Source: Leucobacter sp. UBA1945
GTDB taxonomy: Bacteria > Actinomycetota > Actinomycetes > Actinomycetales > Microbacteriaceae
DNA length: 5,187 bases
Assembly: GCA_002336855.1 (NCBI GenBank)
Contig: DDEV01000054.1
Span: 8,522 to 13,708, forward strand
Direction of reading: 5' to 3'
Shown here: piece by piece, positions 1 to 4,406 of the stretch
Position numbering within the stretch: position 1 is the stretch's first letter
Layout: each line of letters starts with the position of its first letter
Notes under the pieces: generated by a model
What the model saw: the letters and a program-made list of their open reading frames with translations, nothing else
The model's database searches: none
What the model was told of the DNA's origin: nothing
Translations under genes and position numbers: made by a program

Positions 1-65
1 GCCGCGAAGCGCTCGCCGAGGCGCTGCCAGGCGTGAGCGTAGTCGGTGCCGAAGCCGGGGCCTGA
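1..65 (+). CDS. C-terminal end of upstream gene, probably threonylcarbamoyl-AMP synthase (Sua5/YrdC family), partial
   Basis: The frame read from base 3 is open from the window edge to a TGA at 63-65 and gives about 20 residues ending in LPGVSVVGAEAGA. Codons are G/C-rich at the third position like the genes downstream, so this looks like the tail of a real gene. The identity is inferred from context: in mycobacteria the gene just before the wecA/rfe homologue and the atp operon is the Sua5-type L-threonylcarbamoyladenylate synthase, which makes the precursor of the t6A tRNA modification. The fragment has no catalytic motif, so the product name cannot be proved here. The stop lies one base before the ATG at 67, so the two genes are probably co-transcribed. 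Confidence 0.5.
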   Translation, partial: REALAEALPGVSVVGAEAGA

Positions 66-66
66 C

Positions 67-1242
67 ATGCTTCCCTTTTTGCTGGTGGCCGCGGTAGCGG
101 CACTGGTGACCGCGGTGTGCTCGGCCGGCGTGCTGCGCCTGAGCCGTCGCTTTCAGCTCGCGCCCGAGGTGCGAGAGCGCGACGTGCACAAGCAGCCGAC
201 GCCGCGATTGGGCGGCATCGCAATGTTTATCGGGATCCTCGTCGCCCTCATTTACGCGGGAACGCAGACCGCGTTTGATGGAGTCTTCGACGATCCCGCT
301 CGGCTGTGGGTGCTGCTCGGCGCGTGCACGCTCATCGCTGTCGTCGGGGTGCTCGACGACCTGCTCGACCTCGACTGGATGGTGAAGCTCGGTGCGCAGC
401 TCGCTGCGGCTGGACTGCTCGCCTGGAACGGCATTCAGATCGTCTCGCTTCCGTTCGGCGACACCCTCATCGTGGGCTCGCCGACGGTCAACTTCGTGCT
501 CACCGTGTTTCTGATGACGCTCGTGATGAACGCGGTGAACTTCGTTGACGGCCTCGACGGTCTCGTTGCGGGCGTTGCGATCATCGCGAACGCCGCCTTC
601 TTCATCTACACGCAGCTGCTCACCGCGCAAACGGGGGCAGACTCGTCCATCACCCTCGCGGCCCTCATCGCGGCGACGATCGTCGGCATCTCGGCCGGAT
701 TTCTGCCGTTCAACTGGCATCGCGCCCGCATGTTCATGGGCGACACCGGGGCGCTCCTCATTGGGCTGCTCATGGCGACATCGACCGTGTCGGTCACGGG
801 GCAGCTGAACCCCGCGCAGCTCGATCAGAAGCTGGTGCTCGCGAGCTATATTCCGATCATCCTGCCGATCGCGGTGCTCGCTGTGCCCCTCGCCGACTTC
901 ACGCTGGCCGTGTGCCGACGCCTGCTCGCGGGCAAGAGCCCGTTCGAGGCCGACCGAAAGCATCTGCACCACCGGCTGCTCGACATGGGGCACTCGCCGT
1001 TGCAGGCAGTCATGATCTTCTACCTCTGGACGGTCATGGTCTCACTGGCCTGCCTGCTCGTCTTCGTGACGCAGAGCTTCTTCTGGCCGGCGGTGGTCGT
1101 CGTCGTTGGTGGAGTGGTGTGCATGATCATTACGCTCACGCCGCTCGTTCGGGTGCGCAATTGGCTCACACAGCGTGGATTGCTACGGTTGTCTCGGGCT
1201 TCGAAGGTCGAGCCTGCCGAAGAGAGGATTTCGAGTGACTGA
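67..1242 (+). CDS. wecA: Undecaprenyl/decaprenyl-phosphate GlcNAc-1-phosphate transferase, MraY/WecA/TagO family
   Basis: This polytopic membrane enzyme moves a sugar-1-phosphate, most likely GlcNAc-1-P from UDP-GlcNAc, onto a polyprenyl phosphate at the inner face of the membrane, the first step of a lipid-linked cell-wall glycan. Family motifs, numbered from the ATG at 67, are all present: PTPRLGG at 44-50; the Asp pair D97-D98 in VLDDLLDLD; NAVNFVDGLDGL at 155-166 with D161 and D164; MGDTGA at 224-229; and the cytoplasmic HLHH at 299-302, typical of the WecA/TagO branch rather than MraY. Hydrophobic helices run from residue 2 to about 358. The length of 391 aa is normal. I chose ATG 67 because it sits one base after the upstream stop, directly before the first membrane helix, with GGGG-type purines 6 nt upstream; a GTG at 46 in the same frame would add 7 residues and overlap the upstream gene by 20 bases. 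In mycobacteria the syntenic gene (Rv1302) starts the arabinogalactan linker. In an organism without arabinogalactan the product would be another wall polysaccharide, so the acceptor glycan is not known. Confidence 0.9.
   Translation: MLPFLLVAAVAALVTAVCSAGVLRLSRRFQLAPEVRERDVHKQPTPRLGGIAMFIGILVALIYAGTQTAFDGVFDDPARLWVLLGACTLIAVVGVLDDLLDLDWMVKLGAQLAAAGLLAWNGIQIVSLPFGDTLIVGSPTVNFVLTVFLMTLVMNAVNFVDGLDGLVAGVAIIANAAFFIYTQLLTAQTGADSSITLAALIAATIVGISAGFLPFNWHRARMFMGDTGALLIGLLMATSTVSVTGQLNPAQLDQKLVLASYIPIILPIAVLAVPLADFTLAVCRRLLAGKSPFEADRKHLHHRLLDMGHSPLQAVMIFYLWTVMVSLACLLVFVTQSFFWPAVVVVVGGVVCMIITLTPLVRVRNWLTQRGLLRLSRASKVEPAEERISSD
1221..1228 (+). promoter_or_regulatory. Shine-Dalgarno of the AtpI-like gene, inside wecA
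   Basis: The purine run AGAGAGGA ends 6 nt before the GTG at 1235, good spacing for a ribosome binding site. It lies inside the last codons of the transferase gene. It decides the start of the next gene: an in-frame ATG at 1175 has no such site and would overlap wecA by 68 bases. Confidence 0.65.
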
Positions 1243-1726
1243 CGAGACCGTGCCGAGCGAGGCCGATGCACACGGTGTGCCAGCTGAACCAGCCGGCCCC
1301 AGCATGCCGACTTCGCAGCCGGTGCTGCTGCGTGCGCTTCGATGGGGGCTGCTTGCGACCGCACTGCTGTTGGTCATCTGCGGTGGCATCGGGTACCTCA
1401 TCGCTGGTGCTCCTGGACTCGTCGGAGGGGTGCTTGGCGCGGGCATCGCAGGGGTGTTCTTCGGGCTGACCATCGGCAGCATCACCTTCGGCAACCGCTT
1501 CATCGAGAACCCGAACTATCTCGTGTTGTTCTTCGTCATCGTCGCGGGTGGCTGGATCTTGAAGTTCGTGCTCTTCATCGTCGCAGTGCTTCTGCTTCGC
1601 AACCAGCAGTGGCTCGAACCCAAGATTCTCTTCTTCTCGCTCGTCGCCGGCGTGATCGTCTCTCTCGGCATCGACGCATTCATCATGCTGAAGAGCCGTA
1701 TTCCGATCATCGGCGAAGCTCGCTAA
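1235..1726 (+). CDS. AtpI-like small membrane protein of the actinobacterial atp locus
   Basis: A 163-residue protein with a polar, Pro/Glu-rich N-terminus (residues 1-30, cytoplasmic by expectation) and four predicted membrane helices at about 37-58, 60-84, 95-121 and 131-152. It occupies the place of atpI, between the wecA homologue and atpB, as Rv1303 does in mycobacteria. AtpI proteins elsewhere help assemble the c ring or have been linked to cation supply; for the actinobacterial version the role is not settled, and I infer only an accessory role. Two charged residues lie in predicted helices, K110 (GGWILKF) and D147 (LGIDAFI), and could pair. The GTG start is supported by the SD at 1221-1228 and gives an 8-base overlap with wecA, so translation of the two is probably coupled. 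Sequence likeness to classical AtpI is weak, so I give no gene symbol. Confidence 0.75.
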   Translation: MTDETVPSEADAHGVPAEPAGPSMPTSQPVLLRALRWGLLATALLLVICGGIGYLIAGAPGLVGGVLGAGIAGVFFGLTIGSITFGNRFIENPNYLVLFFVIVAGGWILKFVLFIVAVLLLRNQQWLEPKILFFSLVAGVIVSLGIDAFIMLKSRIPIIGEAR

Positions 1727-1742
1727 AATTTCACTCTCAGGT

Positions 1743-1771
1743 TTCGCGTCGAGCGAAGTTCTTGATAGGAT
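1743..1771 (+). promoter_or_regulatory. Candidate sigma-A-type promoter for atpB operon (weak)
   Basis: TAGGAT at 1766-1771 fits the actinobacterial -10 pattern TANNNT and matches TATAAT at four of six positions. The hexamer 17 bases upstream, TTCGCG at 1743-1748, is a poor -35, which is common in actinobacteria. A start near 1778 would give a leader of about 125 nt containing the direct repeat, hairpin and SD. A second AT-rich candidate, TAAATT at 1832-1837, has no recognisable -35. Confidence 0.25.
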
Positions 1772-1793
1772 TAGTGAGTTCCCTGCCGCGCTG

Positions 1794-1819
1794 CGCTGTG
1801 TGCTGCGCGCCGCTGTGTG
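1794..1819 (+). repeat. Direct repeat CGCTGTGTG, 17-bp period
   Basis: CGCTGTGTG occurs at 1794-1802 and again at 1811-1819, an exact 9-bp repeat at 17-bp spacing; the second copy continues into a TG run to 1821. A shorter CGCTGTG recurs at 1901-1907 over the atpB start. It could be a pair of protein-binding half sites or a low-complexity product of slippage; the sequence alone does not decide. Confidence 0.4.
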
Positions 1820-1850
1820 TGTAAGCAGGGATAAATTTTCGTTCGACGCC

Positions 1851-1869
1851 GTGTGGCTTTAGGCCACAC
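1851..1869 (+). promoter_or_regulatory. Hairpin in the atpB leader
   Basis: GTGTGGC (1851-1857) and GCCACAC (1863-1869) are perfect inverted copies around the 5-nt loop TTTAG, giving a 7-bp GC-rich stem, or 8 bp if an inner U-G pair forms. No T run follows, so it is not a standard intrinsic terminator. It ends 8 nt before the atpB SD, so a role in mRNA stability or ribosome access is more likely than termination. Confidence 0.5.
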
Positions 1870-1877
1870 CCCGAATC

Positions 1878-1883
1878 AGGAGA
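1878..1883 (+). promoter_or_regulatory. Shine-Dalgarno AGGAGA of atpB
   Basis: AGGAGA is the best SD in the leader. It lies 21 nt before the first conventional start (GTG 1905), which is too far, but exactly 6 nt before an in-frame CTG at 1890. It therefore bears on where atpB really starts. Confidence 0.6.
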
Positions 1884-1904
1884 CTGGCGCTGTTTTCTAA
1901 CGCT

Positions 1905-2708
1905 GTGCAACTCGTGACCCCGGTGTTTTCCGCTGCTGAGGGCGGCGGATTCCATCCCCCGTCGATCTCTGACTTCTTCCCCGAAGTGGTGCTCTTCGCA
2001 GATACCCCGTTCGCGATGAACCGCATCATGATCATTCGTTTGATCATGACCGCACTGCTGCTGCTGCTCTTCTGGCTCGGCACGCGCAACATGAAGGTCG
2101 TCCCTTCGCGCGGTCAGTCGCTCACCGAGATGGCACTCGACTTCGTGCGAGTGAACATCGCTGAAGACCTGCTTGGCAAGGTCGACGGGCGTCGCTTCCT
2201 GCCGATCCTGGTCTCGATCTTCTTCACGATCCTGGCGTTCAACGTGACCGGCATCATCCCCGGTTTCAACATCGGCGTTTCGGCGGTCATCGGCTTGCCG
2301 CTCGTGCTCGCTGTGGTCTCCTACATCACGTTCATCTACGCGGGCATCAAGAAGAGCCCGAAGAACTTCTTTAAGAACTCGCTCTTCCCCGCAGGTGTGC
2401 CGCTGCCGCTGTACATCATCGTGACCCCGATCGAGTTCTTCTCGACCTTCGTGCTGCGCCCGATCACGCTGACGCTTCGTCTGCTGATGAACCTCATCGT
2501 CGGCCACCTGCTGCTCGTGCTCTTCTTCAGCGCGACCAACTTCTTCCTCATCGAGGGCGAGGGGCTCTTCAAGCTCTTCGGTGTCGGCACCTTCGTTGTC
2601 GGCTTCGCCTTCACCCTCTTCGAGATCCTGGTGGCGTTCCTCCAGGCCTACATCTTCACCATTCTCACCGGCGTCTACATCCAGCTCGCGCTGGCTGAAG
2701 AGCACTAA
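1905..2708 (+). CDS. atpB: F1Fo ATP synthase subunit a
   Basis: This is the membrane stator subunit that forms the two proton half-channels beside the c ring. From GTG 1905 it has 267 residues, normal for the family, with main hydrophobic segments near 41-60, 99-121, 127-148, 165-212 and 226-262. The essential arginine is R192 in TLRLLMNLIVGH (E. coli R210), followed by N196 and G200 at the conserved spacing. H201 and E240 take the places of E. coli E219 and H245, the swapped His/Glu pair found in many bacteria and mitochondria, and Q247 matches E. coli Q252. The C-terminus ends in AEEH. The start is uncertain: GTG 1905 and GTG 1914 are the only conventional starts before the conserved GGGFHPPSISDFFPE segment, but neither has an SD nearby. 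CTG 1890, 6 nt after AGGAGA, would add LFSNA. No ATG, GTG or TTG lies in frame between the TAG at 1860-1862 and 1905. Confidence 0.96.
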   Translation: MQLVTPVFSAAEGGGFHPPSISDFFPEVVLFADTPFAMNRIMIIRLIMTALLLLLFWLGTRNMKVVPSRGQSLTEMALDFVRVNIAEDLLGKVDGRRFLPILVSIFFTILAFNVTGIIPGFNIGVSAVIGLPLVLAVVSYITFIYAGIKKSPKNFFKNSLFPAGVPLPLYIIVTPIEFFSTFVLRPITLTLRLLMNLIVGHLLLVLFFSATNFFLIEGEGLFKLFGVGTFVVGFAFTLFEILVAFLQAYIFTILTGVYIQLALAEEH

Positions 2709-2731
2709 AACCAAACCGGGTGCGGCAACCG

Positions 2732-2752
2732 CCGTACTCACCTACGGAAGGA
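2732..2752 (+). promoter_or_regulatory. Small stem-loop and SD before atpE
   Basis: CCGTA (2732-2736) and TACGG (2743-2747) can pair around the 6-nt loop CTCACC. The stem abuts the SD AAGGA at 2748-2752, which lies 10 nt before the GTG of atpE in A-rich sequence. The SD itself stays unpaired. The 54-base atpB-atpE gap is where E. coli has a translational enhancer for the abundant c subunit; a similar job here is inference. Confidence 0.4.
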
Positions 2753-2762
2753 AACACATAAC

Positions 2763-2990
2763 GTGTCTGTTCTCGCAGAAGTTTCGGGTAGCATCTCGAC
2801 CGTCGGCTACGGCCTCGCTGCTATCGGCCCGGCTATCGGCCTCGGCATCGTCGTTGGCAAGACCATCGAGGGCGTCGCTCGCCAGCCTGAGCTCGCTGGC
2901 CGCCTCCAGGTTCTGATGTGGATCGGTATCGCGTTCACCGAGGCGCTCGCGCTCATCGGTATCGCTACCCACTTCATCTTCCAGGCCTAA
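2763..2990 (+). CDS. atpE: F1Fo ATP synthase subunit c (proteolipid)
   Basis: A 75-residue hairpin of two membrane helices that oligomerises into the rotor ring and carries protons. Helix 1 spans about 15-38 and contains the glycine-rich packing stretch IGPAIGLG (21-28). The polar loop is ARQPE (39-43), which contacts gamma and epsilon. Helix 2 spans about 48-73 and bears the proton-binding carboxylate E60 in IAFTEALALIG. Sodium-ring ligands are missing: the Ilyobacter Gln32, Ser66 and Tyr70 positions are L27, A61 and I65 here, so the ring should be proton-specific. The GTG start is supported by AAGGA 10 nt upstream. The length and motifs are normal, and only one copy is present. Confidence 0.97.
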   Translation: MSVLAEVSGSISTVGYGLAAIGPAIGLGIVVGKTIEGVARQPELAGRLQVLMWIGIAFTEALALIGIATHFIFQA

Positions 2991-2998
2991 GCTCCCCA

Positions 2999-3023
2999 CC
3001 TTTCCCTAGTCTCGAAAGGGAGG
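2999..3023 (+). promoter_or_regulatory. Inverted repeat overlapping the atpF Shine-Dalgarno
   Basis: CCTTTC (2999-3004) is complementary to GAAAGG (3014-3019) across a 9-nt loop. The right arm runs into the purine-rich SD AAAGGGAGG (3015-3023), which ends 4 nt before the atpF ATG. Pairing would hide the first half of the SD but leave GAGG free. It may lower atpF translation relative to atpE, in line with two b and about ten c subunits per enzyme. No T tract follows, so a terminator is unlikely. Confidence 0.4.
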
Positions 3024-3027
3024 CTCG

Positions 3028-3579
3028 ATGAATAACGCAGTGTTTATTGCTGCTGCGGAAGGCGCGACGAAGAATCCGCTGATTCCAGAGATCTACGACA
3101 TCGTCTGGTCTGGGGTCGTCTTCGCCATCATCCTCGTCGCGTTCTGGAAGCTCTTCCTGCCCAAGCTGCAGAAGATGCTCGACGAGCGCGCGGCCGCGAT
3201 CGAGGGCAACATCGCCAAGGCCGATGAGGCCCAGGCGAAGGCTGAGGCTGCTCTGCAGGAGTACACCGCTCAGCTTGCTGGCGCTCGCGCCGAGGCCGGC
3301 GAGATTCGTGACGCGGCTCGCGCCGACGCCACCAAGATCGTGGCGAAGGCCAAGGACGACGCAACCGTTGAGGCAGCTCGTATCGCGCAGAACGCTCAGA
3401 CTCAGATCGAGGCAGAGCGCCAGAGCGCAGTTGTGACCCTTCGCAAGGAGGTCGGCTCGCTCGCGATCGACCTCGCATCGGGTGTGGTCGGTGAGCAGCT
3501 CTCTGACGATGCGAAGGCATCGGCAATGGTCGATCGCTTCCTTGCCGATCTCGAGGCATCAGAGAAGGCAGCGAAGTAA
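3028..3579 (+). CDS. atpF: F1Fo ATP synthase subunit b
   Basis: This is the peripheral stalk subunit, a dimer that holds F1 against rotation. It has 183 residues: a short periplasmic N-terminus, one membrane helix at about 23-45 (IVWSGVVFAIILVAFW), then a long Ala/Glu/Lys-rich helix from about 46 to 180 that would form the right-handed coiled coil, beginning with the typical LDERAAAIEG at 51-60. The C-terminal part (about 150-180) should bind delta. It is a plain b subunit, not the b-delta fusion of mycobacteria. Start ATG 3028 has the SD GGGAGG 4 nt upstream. Its TAA overlaps the atpH ATG by one base (TAATG). Confidence 0.96.
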   Translation: MNNAVFIAAAEGATKNPLIPEIYDIVWSGVVFAIILVAFWKLFLPKLQKMLDERAAAIEGNIAKADEAQAKAEAALQEYTAQLAGARAEAGEIRDAARADATKIVAKAKDDATVEAARIAQNAQTQIEAERQSAVVTLRKEVGSLAIDLASGVVGEQLSDDAKASAMVDRFLADLEASEKAAK

Positions 3580-4355
3580 TGGGCAGTGCGTCACGCGAAG
3601 CGCTGGCGGTAGCGAAAGCAGCACTCGGCGGTCGGCTCGGTAAGAGCGCCGGCGCCGAGCTGCTCGCTGCCTCTTCGCAGATCGATGGCTCGCAGGCCCT
3701 GCTCGCAGCTCTTGCCGATAGCGCGACCGCTGGTGCCGCAAAGGCCCAGCTGGTCGAGCGCCTCTTCGGCGGTATCTCGGCAGGGGCTCGCGCAGTGCTC
3801 ACCGCCGCGGTAGAGCAGTCGTGGTCGAACCCCAGCGAGCTCGTTGCAGGTATCGAGGAGCTCGGCCTTCGCGCCGAGGCCATTGCCGAGCCATTGCTCG
3901 CTGACCAACTCCTCACCGCCGCCGCGACGATCGACAGCAACCACGAGCTCGAGCTCGTGCTCGGCAGCAAGCTCGGCGACACCGCCGCGAAGGTTCAGCT
4001 GGTTACCCGCCTCTTCACGGGCAAGCTCTCGGCTGCCGCTGTTGGCGTGGTCAGCCACCTCGTTCAGAACCCTCGTGGCCGCCGCATCAGCGCTTCTCTT
4101 CGCGAGAGCGCTCGCGTTGCTGCTGATCAGGGTGGGAGCGAGCTTGCAACGGTAACCGCAGCTGCGCCTCTGAACGAGACACAGCTCGCCCGTATCTCGG
4201 GTCTGCTCGAGAAGAACGCCGGGCGACCGGTGCGCGTGACCACTGTCGTTGACCCCTCGCTGGTCGGCGGCGTTCGCATCCAAATTGGTGACGACGTGAT
4301 CGACGGCAGCGTCCGCGCGCGTCTCGATGACCTTCGCCTGCAGCTCGCAGGCTAG
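3579..4355 (+). CDS. atpH: F1Fo ATP synthase subunit delta (OSCP homologue) with internal duplication
   Basis: Delta caps F1 and links it to the b stalk. The C-terminal signature is clear: AAAPLNETQ at 194-202, VVDPSLVGG at 223-231, then GDDVIDGSVRARLDDLRLQL to 256. At 258 residues it is about 80 longer than the 177-residue E. coli protein. The extra length is a duplication in the N-terminal helical domain: residues 28-65 align without gaps to 111-148 with 17 of 38 identities, including AAKAQLVERLFGG against AAKVQLVTRLFTG. The second copy is followed by the family's usual segment after the domain (LVQNPRGRRI, 161-170), so the first copy looks like the added one. The start ATG shares one base with the atpF stop, and AGAAGG at 3563-3568 is a modest SD, so initiation probably relies partly on ribosomes ending atpF. 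Confidence 0.94.
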   Translation: MGSASREALAVAKAALGGRLGKSAGAELLAASSQIDGSQALLAALADSATAGAAKAQLVERLFGGISAGARAVLTAAVEQSWSNPSELVAGIEELGLRAEAIAEPLLADQLLTAAATIDSNHELELVLGSKLGDTAAKVQLVTRLFTGKLSAAAVGVVSHLVQNPRGRRISASLRESARVAADQGGSELATVTAAAPLNETQLARISGLLEKNAGRPVRVTTVVDPSLVGGVRIQIGDDVIDGSVRARLDDLRLQLAG

Positions 4356-4406
4356 CGACTTTAGGCCCGAGGCCCCGCGCCCCGGACGAGAACAAGAGAG
4401 AACGAA

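Larger units (their letters stand above)
1727..1904 (+). promoter_or_regulatory. Leader region between AtpI-like gene and atpB
   Basis: These 178 bases are the only long gap in the window and hold no credible + strand gene. They are richer in A/T stretches than the flanking genes (AATTT at 1727-1731, ATAAATTTT at 1831-1839), which suits a promoter and leader. Elements seen inside are a TANNNT-type hexamer at 1766-1771, a 9-bp direct repeat (1794-1802, 1811-1819), a hairpin at 1851-1869 and a strong SD at 1878-1883. The likely role is separate promotion and translational control of the ATP synthase genes proper; that role is inference. Confidence 0.5.

Noticed and set aside
46..66. GTG 46 as the wecA start
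   Set aside because: It would overlap the upstream gene by 20 bases and has no SD; ATG 67 fits the gene junction and the first membrane helix better. It remains possible.
1741..1759. TTCGC/GCGAA inverted repeat just after the AtpI-like gene as a terminator
   Set aside because: Only 5 Watson-Crick pairs plus possible wobble pairs and no T run behind it; too weak to call a terminator, and it overlaps the candidate promoter.
1762..1767. TTGATA as a -35 box
   Set aside because: It is a good hexamer, but the positions 16-18 bases downstream are GC-only (CCGCG region), with no -10 partner.
1737..2741. 334-codon open frame on the minus strand opposite atpB
   Set aside because: Its very acidic, Asp/Glu/Arg-rich, low-complexity product is what results from reading the complement of a hydrophobic GC-rich gene. 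It lies wholly opposite a certain gene and has no recognisable domain.
3128..3982. 284-codon minus-strand frame opposite atpF/atpH
   Set aside because: Ser/Arg/Pro/Ala low-complexity translation typical of an antisense shadow in high-GC DNA.
4356..4406. GC-rich atpH-atpA gap as a terminator or promoter
   Set aside because: GGCCC direct copies are present, but no stem with a T tract and no -10-like hexamer; it appears to be simple spacer with the atpA SD.
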